Positions 1 to 11,891 of a stretch of 64,000 nucleotides of DNA are shown here, in pieces; the stretch's first letter is position 1, and each line of letters starts with the position of its first letter. The notes beneath the pieces are model-generated. The model was not told where the DNA came from and did no database searches. It saw nothing but the letters and a program-made list of their open reading frames with translations. Source of the stretch: Zeus faber (taxonomy: Eukaryota; Chordata; Actinopteri; Zeiformes; Zeidae); assembly GCA_960531495.1 (NCBI GenBank), contig OY482850.1, positions 529,343 to 593,342 of the forward strand. Reading direction: 5' to 3'. The translations under genes and the position numbers were made by a program.

Positions 1-665
1 ACCTGATAAAGTAAAGGAATTACAGCACCAAGACACATATCCAATTTGGTTTGGAATATCAGCTCCCAAAGCATCAACAATGTGCTCGTCATGTTTTAAA
101 CTTTGTAAACTGGATACAGCTTTCTGCTTTTGCCAAATGTCACACGGTGGAACTGATCTCCCACGGCCGCTGAGTGGTCGATTGCCATTTGCAGTTCATA
201 AGACCAAACCCAACAGGATGGAATTTACTATTCTGGGCTTTGGAAAGCACGCCTAGTCCTGCAGGAAGGAGAGGTCAATCACAAGGTATGTGCAGTGTTT
301 ATGTTATTGTGTTGCGCGTGAAAATCCCAGGAGATCAGCAGTTTCTCAAACCATCCTGTCTGGCACCAAGAAACTTCCAATCATACCAGTCAGTAAGGCT
401 ACTTTCACACAGCAGGCCTTAGTGCTCAATTCCGATTTATTGCTCAGATCCAATTTTTTTGTTTGGCTGTTCACATTGTTTTTTAAATGTGGCCCAAATC
501 CGATTCCACTGTGAACGGGTCACGGTACTGAACTGACCCGCATGCGCAGAAGTAACAAAGATGTCACATGCAGGACGTTGTCGTACGGACATAAACATGG
601 CAGGCAAATGCACAGTAGTTGACAGGCAGTTTTGTACCTTGGCTCAAGCTTACGGATGAAATCAA

Positions 666-710
<45 letters not shown>

Positions 711-1721
711 CTATTTCTCTATTATTTATTTTCCCACCCCGCACTGTATTCGCTGCTTAACGGTGGTGGGCAGCCGCGTGGGGGCGGCCGGGGTGTGCCT
801 CACTCGGCTTGCCGGTCCCTGATTTTAGGGGCTAAATTTATCGCTGCGCTGACATGCTCTAGAGTGATAAAAGTTGCATTAATTCCGATTTGACTGTTCA
901 GACTAAGGTTGTAGCCTTAGGAATGTAGCCTTAGTTCACATTTCTTTCCCATTCTGATGTTTGGTCTTGTCTGCATGCTTTTATGCAAAGAGTTGGTGGC
1001 ACATGTTTGGTTTACTAGATACTTACTCTTTTTTTTCTTTTCTCTCTTACTAGATATTTACATTAACAAGCATCACAGCTTAGCATGTACTTTAACATGT
1101 ACTTTGACATACCATTTCCCGTTGGCTTGAATGAGTTTTAATCATTATAGTGTGTAATATAAATACTCTTAATATAAATATCACTTCATCTCTAGGGCTG
1201 AACTCAGCTGAGATTCCTGGTGGAGTAAACTTCTCAGATGAAGCCTTGGCTTGTTGCATTTAATGCCATTGCCCTGGCAGTGCGCTGAAAACAACAAGGG
1301 ATGCCTGCTAACTTTATTCAGTAGGAGATGGAAAAATGCCTGAAGGAAATGAAAGAATACGATCCAATTTTGGTGGACCCTGACCTAATTGCTCCAGCCG
1401 TCCTATGACTTCATGGATGGCCAACCGTCTCATCAAAAGAGGTATGAGATGCAAGAAATATTATATTGATTACACGTAATTATGATTTTACTCTCAGAAT
1501 ACTTTACTCACAGAGGCTTCCTTTGTTGCATGCCTTGGCTTTATGCTTTGACTCTCAACACCAAGGAAAATAAACTCACAGACATGAAAAAAGTCTAAAA
1601 GTATGGGTTTCTAGACTTGCCAGTGCTCACTGTAAATTAGGGATGGAGGCAGGTGGTGGAGCTGGTGGTGGTGGGGGGGGGTTAATAAATGAGAAGAATA
1701 TTGAAATGTTCCTGCGGTGGA
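1..1721. other. SHANK2-like intron, no gene recognised
   Basis: This is intron downstream (in gene orientation) of the exon at 2991-3157. The open frames here are short and show no recognisable domain; one of them is only the translation of a CA repeat. The next host exon should begin with two bases of a split codon, and I found no convincing acceptor plus open frame for it here, so it probably lies beyond the left edge. Confidence 0.5.
667..708. repeat. (CA)n microsatellite
   Basis: About 21 uninterrupted CA units. The overlapping open frames that translate as alternating His-Thr or Cys-Val are artefacts of this repeat. Confidence 0.97.
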
Positions 1722-2755
1722 TGGGGTGGCATAAGTAGCCACACCTGATGCTCATTGGTTGGGCTAACGAGCATCGGTTTCAAAAGCCTCGTCCACACGC
1801 TCAGTCAGATGGGAGCCCTCTGTCATGATGTGTTCCATCTGCTCCTGGCTATGCCACCTAGCCTCATCTCTACAATAACCTGGTGTTATCAACCCCCCAT
1901 TGTCTGTGTCTCTGTGCCGGAGGTCCCTGAAAACGCCACTTGGGTGGTGTATCTGCCACAATGGCACCTGAGCAGGGACTCTCCGGCACGGGGAAGGGAC
2001 CCAAAAGGGCCGCCCAAAGACACCCTGGAGCCACCAGTGGTTCGACGGGTGGCCCCCAGCAACAACCCTCTCCCAACTGGCAGCAGCAGCACCTAGGGGG
2101 TCTGGCAAGGCACTGGGGAAGCAGCGCAGCAACCACCACAGGTAACCGCTGACAGCTAGCTTCTCTGCCCAGCAGCCACCCCCAGGACCATCCAGCAGCC
2201 AGGCCTCCCCTCAAAGCAGTCCCTGCAGCAGCCAAGTCTAGCCTCGTCGTCACCAGCAGCCTGAGCCCCACGCTCCAGGAGGGGGGAGTCTGTTGGCGCC
2301 ATGGTGGAAGGAGGCCGGTAGCTTGTGCTGCTCCGGGGAGCTCGGATCCTCTGGAAGGGGACATGTAAATCTTTTTTGTATGAGGTTTAGCAACCCTGTC
2401 TGAGTCCGTAGTTTCAGGTCTAGTAACCCTATGTCAGTCTGTTTCAAACTTTTTTCATTTTTGTTCTCTGCTTGGTGTGGGGGGCAGTAGGCCTCAGTTT
2501 GGTGTTGGAGGTATGGGGTGGCGTAAGTAGCCACACCTGATGCTCGTTGGTTTGGCTAACAAGCATCAGGTTTCAAAACCCTGTCTGCACACTCAGTCAG
2601 GATGGGAGCCCTGTGTCATGACATGTTCCATCTGCTCCTGGCTAATTCCACCTAGCTGCCTCTCTACAATAAACTGGTGTTATCAAACCTCCGTTGTCTG
2701 TCACTGTGCTGGAGGTCCCTGAAAATGCCGCTTGGTATGGTGGTGACTCTGCCAC
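1722..2755 (+). mobile_element. TRIM-like miniature LTR retrotransposon
   Basis: Two direct repeats of about 240 bp (1722-1960 and 2514-2755) enclose about 550 bp. Each starts TGGGGTGGC and ends near GCCAC(A), and they differ by scattered substitutions and small indels. One base after the left repeat lies TGGCACCTGAGCAGGGA, which resembles a retroviral primer binding site of the tRNA-Lys type. The right repeat carries AATAAA where the left has a mutated form, consistent with a polyadenylation signal in the R region. The interior holds a Gln/Pro/Gly-rich open stretch (about 1961-2152) but no gag, protease, RT or integrase. The size and structure fit a terminal-repeat retrotransposon in miniature that would be mobilised in trans. 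I saw no target-site duplication. A chance tandem duplication is the alternative, but the PBS placement argues against it. Confidence 0.7.
1962..1978 (+). other. Putative primer binding site
   Basis: The TGG start followed by GAGCAGGGA, one base after the left LTR, resembles the PBS used by retroelements primed with tRNA-Lys. Its position is exactly where reverse transcription would start. Confidence 0.6.
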
Positions 2756-2990
2756 TGATCCAAAGCGTATAGGCTATTTGTGTATGGAGCGATATATAGA
2801 CACCGACCAGTATGCTACATACAGTGCAGTGGGGACTATGTGACTCAGTGAGGACCCCTGGTGAACTCAGCATTGACAGGCTTGCAGGAAGAAACTTAAT
2901 GTTTTATGAATTAGCAACTCAACACGTTTCCATAGACATACATTGAACTTTGTATTGAATTTCCAAAATGAGGGGTCTCTTTTTTTTTAC

Positions 2991-3157
2991 CTGGTAGATT
3001 GTGGGCTCTGATCTCCACTTCCATACTGCTCCCTTGGCCGCTCTTGCCACTGCTGGAAGTGGACGGCTCCTTGATGATGATGGTGGGGATGGGAATGGAA
3101 CACACCTTCTCTGGACTATCCTCAATTTTAGACTGCTTCACCAACATCCCCTTCCTC
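2991..3157 (-). CDS. shank2: SHANK2-like exon (KGMLVKQS region)
   Basis: Reading the minus strand, an acceptor (GGACAG) precedes 167 coding bases and a CAG|GTAAAA donor follows. The exon starts with one base completing the Arg codon split after the exon at 16802-16994, and ends with one base of a split Gly codon. The peptide contains KGMLVKQS, EDSPEK, CSIPIPTI and KEPSTSSSGKS, a stretch highly characteristic of SHANK2 between the PDZ and the proline-rich/SAM regions. SHANK proteins are postsynaptic-density scaffolds binding GKAP/SAPAP through PDZ and Homer and cortactin through the proline-rich part. In this fish the exon ends soon after the Ser-rich stretch with a lineage-specific tail. The polypyrimidine tract before the acceptor is poor, so that boundary is less certain. 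Confidence 0.88.
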
Positions 3158-4167
3158 CTGTCCGACCGGCAATATTATTTTTTTTAATGGGGGTACGCGG
3201 GGAAAAGAGCAAGTTCCGGAATCAACGTAAGCACAGGGGGAGAAGTAGAGTGAAGCGGCAAAAAGCAGGACGGAGAGATAATTGAAAGATAAATAAGGAC
3301 AGGAAGGTACTCAGGAATGGGTGGAATACAGCAGGACAGACACACAGACAAGTAAAGAATAAAACACCAGCCACTAATATCTGTACGGCCAGTTTACCAG
3401 ATGGAAAGACACATTGAATGTACAAAAACAGTATATGACTCACTGTTACATTACACAAAATTATTGTTCCAAAAATGCTAATTATGGTGTAATTAGGGCT
3501 GGGTATTGAAATTCAAAATAAATACTATTTAGCTAGCTCTATATTAGCAGACCCGCCAACCTTGGGAAAATATTTTCAGTACCATAATAGTGTAACAGGG
3601 AATCTCTGTGGTGTTACTGCAGCTAAATTACTCCATAAGTTATCACATAGTAGCCGTCTCATAACAACACTAATCACATCCTATGCGAGCTACTATGCTT
3701 ACTGAATATAGTAATTCATCTCATTAGGATATATATCCCTTGAAATGCATCATCTTGTAAAGTTATCGGAGATGGTTACCAACTAGAGATGCTGTTCTGA
3801 TTTTTTTCAAGTCTGACCTGCAGATTCCGACTGCCGATCTGCTGTAGGTCAGTGACAAATACATCTCGTGATCTGATCACACTCATGTGATAAGACAGCT
3901 GCACATACAGACTATTGCTGCAATTTTCAGTTACCACAATAGTGAGATTGCTAATTTTTAAACTTTATTATTGTTCATTATTCACTCGGGAACAATAATA
4001 GAACATGAAACTGTCACTGAGTTCCAACTGAATATGGGACTGTCACCAGGTTTCAGTATAATTCAACCTGGAACTCTCACTGAGCTTCAGTAGGACACAG
4101 CATATAACTCACATGGAAATGTCCAGTTCAAACTTCAAATTAAAGTCTCTTTCACTTTAAGTGCAAA
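3158..4167. other. Intron, no feature recognised
   Basis: AT-rich intronic sequence between the SHANK2-like exon and the start of the nested transposon complex. No coding motif, terminal repeat or tRNA-like promoter was noticed. Confidence 0.5.
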
Positions 4168-4617
4168 TATGTGACCCACTCCAGCAAAACCCGCTGTCTC
4201 GCGCATTTTCTAAAATCAACAGGAGCAGCCAAATAAGTTGAAAAAAACCTTTCTTGAAGGAAAATTAGATTTTTCCAGATTCGTGTTCCTTTGTGGGTTA
4301 TCTCTCAACGTGTTTTCAAAACCAAGTTTGATTTATAAATAGTAGAAAAGAAAATGAAAAAATGTTAACCCGTGGAGTTAAATATTTCCAGTAGAATACA
4401 TTGGGAAACGCAGTTCATTTACCGAGACGCTAAATAGCGCTGAACAACGCCGATCGATCGTTTCCTTTAGAGTGAGCTTCCAGGTGAAGATCATTCATCC
4501 ACATTTCATGTGATGTGAAGTCACAATGTGAAACTGTTTTGATAGAGTTCAACCTTTAAATCGTACTACTTTTACACACACACGGAGACATCATTGTGGA
4601 GGGGGCAGATCGAGTAG
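4168..4617 (+). mobile_element. DNA transposon, left half (split by LTR element)
   Basis: Starts with a terminal repeat reading TATGTGACCCACTCCAGC. The matching inverted end, GGTGGGTCACATA, is at about 14088-14101, beyond the LTR element at 4618-13698. The sequence is collinear with another copy of the family at 11788-13030 (shared CTCGCGCATTTTCTAAA, GGAGCAGCCAAATAAGTTG and downstream blocks). It breaks off at GTAG, the target duplication of the LTR element, and homology to the family resumes after the second GTAG. Flanking TA on both sides would fit a TA target, but this is weak. Superfamily unknown. Confidence 0.7.
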
Positions 4618-5561
4618 TGCTGTGGTTTAATTAGTAACCTTTTATGATTAAATCTAGTCACCCCACATGAAAAACCCTCTACATGTTATACAAAAATCGA
4701 TGCAAGAACAGCCCCACTTAATACCAAATATAATATGAAAGTTTCCTTTAAAAAATAGAATACCCTGTAAACCACCAGATGGAGCCACGGAGGACACCAC
4801 CAGCCCCAAACTGAACAGTCAACATATTTTGGAAAATAGTACACTCTGTAAACCACCAGATGGAGCCGCGGAGGAAACCATCTCCTGAGGTCATGTAAGG
4901 GACAAGATCCTAACTGAACCGTCAGCATATATCAGTCTTTTTGTTTTTTTATTTTGGCAGCCGATAGAAAACTACAAATGAGCGGCATCTTCAAAAGAAG
5001 AATGGTTGTAGCTATGAAGGCTGTGATTGGCTAGCTGAGAAGCGACATCAGAGAACAGCTTAACAAAGAAACAAGACTACGACTGACTAAAAATATATTT
5101 CTGATATTTCTTGACATAAAAAGAGGTGAGATATGTAAACAAGCAAACCCCTCATCACGACTATAAAAGATATGACAAAAAAGGGATAAATCAGTTCAGA
5201 TTTCGCGAAAAACCAACTCCAAGTTTCGTTGCCGTGTCTGTACTTATTTGATACACAATAAAACCTGTACGCATCAGCTTCTGCTTTGTTCCAGTGATTT
5301 TTTCCAAGTTTTGAAGGTCGCAGGAAGATAGAAACACTTCGCCGAGACCGAGTGTTTTTCAAACCTTGGGCTGAGCTTTTTTAATGAGCCTGAGATGCAG
5401 GCTCTCCTACACAGGCCTTGGCAGAAAATCTTCTCAACGACAATAATTCACAGATTTTGGCTAAAATCTTTTTCGACCATAATAACCTACAGGTCTTGAC
5501 CTGAATCTTTTTGACTACGATAAAATCACACCTTTCGGCCCAAATTATTCAAGCCACAACA
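4618..5561 (+). repeat. 5' LTR of the 9.1-kb element
   Basis: 944 bp, TGCTGTGG to CCACAACA. Two imperfect units of about 80 bp, each with ACCACCAGATGGAGCC, lie in tandem near 4755-4925, like an enhancer repeat in U3. AATAAA at 5257-5262 is followed by a T-rich stretch, a plausible polyadenylation region. No obvious TGG-type primer site follows the LTR end. Confidence 0.85.
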
Positions 5562-5880
5562 ATTTGACGAGCACCAGCCAGGAGAATGACGACAAAAATG
5601 GAGACCCGGAGACCTGGTGGGGAGCAGACCTGCATACTCAGACACAACCGGCCGGGAAAAATAAATAAATATATATATATAGATATAGATATAGATATAG
5701 ATATTTATTTATTTATTTATTTTTTGAGGTAGGAAGAGCCTTTTCTCTTTCTGCTAATTAAATTCTTCTGTGTATGAGTGCAGGAGCTCCACCCAGGTCA
5801 TAGGGAATCAGAAAAGTCTCTACTCAAAACGAAGCTAGACGACTGACCTTGCAAAATTAAATCAAAAATACTAGGACTGT
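5562..5880 (+). other. LTR-element interior before the LINE
   Basis: Leader-like sequence after the 5' LTR. It contains a low-complexity block of ATAAATA and GATATA units near 5660-5725 that can fold back on itself. No coding motif is seen. Confidence 0.5.
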
Positions 5881-8800
5881 GTGTGTTCTATGACGCATGC
5901 GCAAGATGGCGGTGCCCTGTTGGCTGCGGCCACTCCAGCTTCCGATAGCGATGTGCGTTTTATGTTAAATGTGTTGTCTGTACCGTCACAGTCATGTACG
6001 AAAATAGTCTACAACAGAAGCTCATTACTCGGACTACGAAACTCCAACATTTCAAAACATCTTTCTGGAGTTACGCTGGCTTTGGAACCCGAAGAACTCG
6101 AGGAGCTAGGCATTCTACAGTGGCAGGACCCAGGGGTCAGCAAGGTAGCGGACTCCCTTCCCAACACTGGTCGACACCGGAGGCGGCGCAAGCGGTCTGT
6201 GAGACCCAGCAAGCATCGTAAGCGGTGTGCTAGACCCAGCAAGCACGGAACTTGAGTGGGCATCAGCGCCAGGCTAAAAGCCAACCCTTACAGACCTGCA
6301 CTTCCCTCTATCCTGCTATCCAACGTTCGCTCGCTGGAAAACAGAATGGACTACCTCAGATTGGATCTAACCACGCAAAGTAAGGTGAGTGACTGCAGCG
6401 CCATCATCCTCACTGAGACGTGGCTTAATCAGAATGTTCCGGACAATACCATTCAAGTGGATGGACTAACAACGTTCCGGGCGGACAGGAGCCATGCTCT
6501 CAGCGGAAAAACTCAGGGAGGTTGTGTATGTATTCTCATCAATAACAACTGGTGCACTCACGCCGAAATTGTCTTAAGTCACTGTTCTCCGGATATAGAA
6601 TTTCTAACAGTTAAATGCCGACCATTCTACATGCCCAGAGAATTCACAGCCATCTACATCACAGCTGTTTACATTCCACCCAGTGCGATAACTAAGGACG
6701 CACTGTCTACACTGTATCAATCTCTGAGCTCAATGCAGAACTCTAATCCAGACTCTGTCTATATAATCGCTGGTGATTTCAATAAGGCCAAATTGAAGAC
6801 AGTACTTCCACATTACCACAAACATGTGAACTTTGCGACCAGGGGAGAGAACATTCTTGACCAGGTATACACCAACATTAAACAGGCATTCAGAGCTGTT
6901 CCCCACCCGCACCTGGGGAACCCGGACCATCTCTCTGTTATGCTAATGCCATCTTACAAACCACTTATTACAGTGAGTAAGCCGTCTGTGAAGCAGATCA
7001 GAGCATGGCCAGAAGGCACAACCTCAGCTCTCCAAGACTGTTTTGAATGCACAGTTTGGCCTGTATTTAGGGAGGCTGCCACTACCAACCATCATGTCAA
7101 CCTAATGGAATATACTGAGTCTGTGACAGGCTGTATACACAAATGCACGGACGATGTGGCCGTCATCAAAAACATCACTACAAGAGCCAATGACAAACCC
7201 TGGTTCACCAGGGAGGTACATTCTTCAGCCGGTTTGAGGAAAACAACACCACCACACCAACAAATCCCGGACCTGCCCGGACAATGTAACACTTCACCTG
7301 GACCCTGCTGATGTGCAGAAGACCCTACTCAAGGTGAACCCCAGAAAAGCTGCAGGTCCTGACAACATACCGGGGCGTGTGTTCAGAGACTGTGCTGACC
7401 AACTTACAGATGTTCTCACGGATATCTACAACACCTCTCTGAGCAAAGCCATCATACCAGCATGCTTTAAAGCCACATCATACCACTACCCAAGAAATCC
7501 CCAGCCTCAACACTGAACGACTACCGACCCATAGCACTCACGCCCATCATGATGAAGTGCCTTGAAAGATTGGTCAAGGCCCACATAACATCCAGTCTCC
7601 CCACTACACTTGATCCATTCCAGTTTGCATACCGTCCCAATCGCTCCACTGATGATGCCATAGCAACAGCACTCCACCTATGCCTGGCTCATCTCGAAAA
7701 CAAAAACAGTTACGTGCGGATACTGTTCATTGACTTCAGTTCTGCCTTCAACACAGTCATCCTCCAACACCTGGTTAATAAACTCAGCGAAATAGGCATC
7801 AGCACCCCACTCTGCAACTGGCTACAGGATTTCCTTACTGATAGACCACAGACAGTAAGGGTTGGCAAAAACTCCTCAGAGACCATCACTGTGAACACTG
7901 GAGTCCCCCAAGGATGTGTGTTGTCCCCTCTGCTGTTCACACTGGCGACGCATGACTGTTGTGCCAGATACAACTCAAACCACTTCATTAAGTTTGCAGA
8001 TGACACAACAGTTGTGGGCCTCATCAGTGACGACAACGACTCAGTCCTCAGAGAGGAGGTACATCAACTCATCAACTGGTGTGACAACAATAATCTACAT
8101 CTCAATGCAAACAAGACAAACAAAATAACTGTGGACTTCAGAAAGAAACACACACCACACATCCCACTCACCATCAATGGCAGTGCAGTGGAGTCTGTGA
8201 AGAGCACCAAGTTCCTGGGGGTGCACATCAGAGACGACCTGACATGGTCAATCAACACCACCTCCCTAGTAAAGAAGGCACAGCAACGCCTCTACTTCCT
8301 TCGCCGGATGAGCAGAGCTGACCTCCCCCCTTCTGCCCTCACCACCTTCTACAGGGGAGCTATTGAGAGCATTCTTACCAGCAGCCTCTCAGTCTGTTAT
8401 GGCAGCTGCTCTGCTGCTGACCAGAAAGCCCTACAAAGAGTGGTGAGAACAGCAGAGAAGATCACCAAAACAGCACAACAATCCATCCAGGACCTGTGTA
8501 CCCGTCTCACTGCCGCAAGAGAGCCACTAATATCATCAAGGACCACACCCACCCAGCACACAAACTGTTCACCCTCCAACCTTCTGCCAAGCGGTACCGC
8601 AGCATGCGGTGCAATACCACCAGATTCAGGAACAGCTTTTTTCCAAAGGCCATCAGACTACTAAACTCACCAAACACGACATGAACACAACACCCACAAA
8701 GACCAACTGACTGCACAATATTTAAATTTTTACAATACATATGTATCCTCTTGGTATACATATGTATCCTCTTGCTGATAGGTTTGTACTGCACCTTATT

Positions 8801-9040
8801 ACCTTAATAAGATACCTCATTTGACTTCTTGAGTATATTAAGACTAACCTTAGTCTTGTTGTGTTGTTGTGTCTATTGTTGTTGTCTTTTTGCACTTTGA
8901 TGTTATATGTTGTGTGTTACAAATATTACTTGCACATTTGGAGTATGGGGAAACGCAATTTTGATCCTCTGTGTAATTACGTGTTGCATGGTACGATTGC
9001 CAATAAAGTACACTTTGAACTTTGAACTTTGAACTTGAAC
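5881..9040 (+). mobile_element. L2-like LINE, broken EN-RT open frames
   Basis: An apurinic-type endonuclease domain (about 6300-7200; ILLSNVRSLEN, LTETWLN, GDFNKA, NPDHLSV) is followed by a reverse transcriptase (about 7290-8480; [47 protein letters not shown] and the catalytic KFADDTTV) and a C-terminal [18 protein letters not shown] segment. Family-typical sequence between EN and RT is missing at about 7215, joined by a frameshift. Further breaks are a TGA at 6253-6255 and frameshifts near 7475 and 8490. The 3' end is CAATAAAG followed by repeated TTTGAAC units, as in L2/CR1-type elements that lack poly(A). The 5' end has a CAAGATGGCGG motif. ACTAG near both ends is a possible short target duplication. 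It lies inside the LTR element. Confidence 0.88.
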
Positions 9041-10346
9041 TAGTGTAATTATAAAACAATACCTAAACAGAAACTGATACGAATAACCTGTATGAATGCG
9101 TAGTATAACAGTCCATGGTGTGGAAAGGAATGAGTGAGTCTGTTGAATGCCGCTATAATTGGTTGATGTGTTGTAAATTTAACTACGATGATTTAGACTC
9201 ATGAGTACAATTATTAGGGGGACTTTCGTGTTGTCTGTCTGTCATCTGTTTTTGTGGAAAACAGTGTTTTGTCTATTGTATATAACCGGTTGTGTTGTTC
9301 TATCTCGTGTATGTGTGTCTATCCGTCGTAAACTGTCTTTTGTTTAATTTTGATTCCATGAATGTGTATGGGCGAATGTAATATCAAGTGGTGTAACTGA
9401 TTGTGATATACAGAATATCTGTTTAATGTTTTGACATCATAACCCTTCCATTCCATCTCCCTATTTGCATTATTTACGTTAATGTACTTGATCCCATCTC
9501 TATAGGAAAATGTTGGAACCAACACAGCCGACAAAGCCTCCATACCTCATATTGCTCTCGTCTAATGATGGTTGTTTCCCCCCTCCAGATGAGGACACAG
9601 GATTCCTCACTAATCTTATTTTTTCTCCACTCACAGGCATTCCGCTCTGTAATTTTGTTGTGGCAAACAAAAGTTTGTAGTGGCAGAGCTATTTGGTAAC
9701 GTGTGATCCCCAGGGAGAGCCATCTCTCCCCCGCTAGTTTCTCCATTGCTTTGCTTGTTTTGAAATATGCTCAACCCAGTTTCCTTCCTGCCATTAGTGA
9801 TGATGGGAAATCAAGGACGATCACATGGCGTGACCAGGGTCCCCGTATGAAACCGGGAGACACATGCGGTTAGGTCTGTCTTCTTTCAACAAAAGCAACA
9901 TACAAATTACACGACGTAAACCAGTAGTGATCAGATTGTTCAGTGACTATTCATCACTTTAACATTTTATGTAATTAATGGATTATGTAGACAAGATTAT
10001 GTTCAGGTAACATTCAAGAAATATATTCTAGGAAAATTTGAAAACGCCAGTTCGACAGTGTGAGTTACACACTGTCGAACATTTTGTAGCTTAATAAATA
10101 TTCTATGGACATTATCCCCTACATATTAAACATTGTGATAATATAATTCTGTTGTTCCACTAGGGTGCACGTATTTACTTTAGGTGCTATGCTATTTAGC
10201 ACATCTGTTTGGGAATCACAGAATAATTCCACGCACTCCACTTTTACAATCGTGGACCTAGACCAAACAATGTTGTCAGAATGTGTGTCTCTCACCCAAA
10301 TGTTAAAGTCCGTGTGCACAGGTTAAAGCAATCCTAGCCGTCCCAC
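9041..10346 (+). other. LTR-element interior, unrecognised
   Basis: About 1.3 kb after the LINE insertion and still between the two LTRs. No open frame with recognisable retroviral domains was found; only short frames occur. It contains one strong hairpin (10050-10080). Confidence 0.5.
10050..10080. repeat. Perfect 13-bp stem hairpin
   Basis: GTTCGACAGTGTG, a 5-base loop, then its exact reverse complement CACACTGTCGAAC. It lies in the LTR-element interior and is not explained by a neighbouring TIR. It could be an RNA structure of the element or the fused ends of a lost insertion. Confidence 0.8.
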
Positions 10347-10880
10347 TTGAAGGACCAGTACACGATCAGAGATGTCATCGATAAGGCAGACGGCAACAAC
10401 TGGCGCCCCACCACTACGAGGAGACCACCGTACCTCAAGCATGGCCAACTCCCCTCGGCTCTGCAACTCCAGTCCACATGGACTACTCCTCCTCATCCAG
10501 CTCACCCAGCATCTCCACTGGTGACACTCTCCCAAACCCTGCTCCTCAAACACCCCACAGGAGGCCCCACAACCCACAGTAGACCCATACTTTGATGATC
10601 CGCCAGAGTGGCAACTATGCCTTTGATGGTTTTGTGGTCCTTTCTGGCCAGGATCCCACCAGCTGCAGCTATCTGCCTACGTGAAATATGCGCCAGGGGG
10701 CAACGGCGGAACCAAAGACTAAGGTCCCACCTTAGAACTAGGGCACGCCTCGAGCAACTGGCGTTTCACAAAGATCAAATAGCCAGACTGATGCTTGTCA
10801 ATGACGATCTGCGCCAGCAGATCTCCACCCTAAATCAACAACTACAGCGAATTCAGCGACTGTGTAGGGGAACTTTGTAA
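10347..10880 (+). pseudogene. Broken coding remnant in LTR element, unknown
   Basis: Two open frames (10347-10595 and 10608-10880) abut. The first is Pro/Thr/Ser-rich. The second ends in about 60 residues rich in Arg, Gln, Leu and Asp with heptad-like spacing (LEQLAF, LRQQISTLNQQLQRIQ), suggesting a coiled coil. I do not recognise the family. Its place in the 3' third of the LTR element suggests it is an element gene, possibly an accessory or gag-like protein, but it could be a captured host fragment. Frames need joining to give one protein, so it is probably dead. Confidence 0.35.
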
Positions 10881-11290
10881 ACTTCCCTGCCAATACGTCA
10901 CCACAGATAACTGGTTTCTTGTGGACCTATTATATTCAGGTTGTTGTTATCTGAAGGTAGTCATTTGGTAATCTTTTTCCATTTATGCCACATAAAAAAT
11001 GGTTTTGCTTATTTTTCTTCATCACTAAATATTATCGCATAGATACAGTTTTTTCTGATAAAGATATATGACCATTCCATTGTTCATGCACAACCCCCTC
11101 ACCTGTTTCTCACAAACCTCACAGGGGCTGTATTTCAAAGTTGTTTTGTTTTTTTTGCTCCCTATACTCATCACAGTTGTTGTGTTATGTTTCCTATACT
11201 CACCACAGTTTTTGTGTTACGATTTTGTTTCATACACTCACTAAGTTTGGTTTATGTATTCTTATACTCACTTCGATTGTTGCATTTTTT
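10881..11290 (+). other. LTR-element interior, no coding motif
   Basis: T-rich interior sequence between the coiled-coil-like remnant and the SINE. It has three loosely repeated segments with TATACTCAC. Nothing recognisable as a gene. Confidence 0.4.
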
Positions 11291-11490
11291 ACATTACATT
11301 TAGCAGACGCTTTTATCCAAAGCGACTTACAATTGTTCAATCACCAACGGACGCAGCCATCAGGAGCAATTAGGGGTTAAGTGTCTTGCTCAAGGACACT
11401 ACAGCATGCTAGCAGGAGGAGCCTGGGATCCAGCAACCTTTAGATCACTAGACCACCAGCTCTACCTCCTGAGCTACCATCCCACCCCCA
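11291..11490 (-). mobile_element. tRNA-derived SINE, copy 1
   Basis: Read on the minus strand it starts with a tRNA-like head (A-box-like TAGCTCAGGAGGTAGAGC, degraded B-box) and ends with GTCGCTTTGGATAAAAGCGT followed by CTGCTAAATGTAATGTAA. The same layout recurs at 11892-12086, 38748-38955 and 44307-44500. The tail resembles the conserved 3' part of vertebrate V-SINE-type elements, an identification from memory. It sits just inside the 3' LTR of the 9.1-kb element. Confidence 0.85.
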
Positions 11491-11536
11491 CATTTTATAG
11501 TAGTTTTGTACTGTACTTTGTGACTGTAGAAGTCAC

Positions 11537-11547
11537 AAAGGGGGGAA
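11537..11547 (+). other. Polypurine tract
   Basis: AAAGGGGGGAA ends exactly where the 3' LTR begins (TGTTGTGG). A 10-bp perfect stem (CTTTGTGACT with AAGTCACAAAG) overlaps its left edge. This is the expected priming site for plus-strand DNA synthesis. Confidence 0.8.
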
Positions 11548-11891
11548 TGTTGTGGTTTGATTAGTAACCTTTTATGATTAAATCTAGTCACCCCACATGA
11601 AAACCCTCTATATGTTATACAAAAATCGATGCAAGAACAACCCAACTTAATATCAAATTTAATATGAAATTATCCTTTAAAAAATCCTTTGAAATATCGT
11701 ACACTCTATAAACCACCAGATGGAGCCACAGAGGACACCACCTCCCAAGGTAATGTAAGGACAAGCCCTAAACTGAACTGTCAGCATATGTGTCCTACCA
11801 CAGCAAAAGCCCCCATCTCGCGCATTTTCTAAATCGCCAGGAGCAGCCAAATAAGTTGAAAAAAACATTCTCGAAGGAAAATTTGATTTTT

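Noticed and set aside
619-822. 67-codon frame with repeated His-Thr
   Set aside because: It is the translation of a CA microsatellite; both strands are open because of the repeat.
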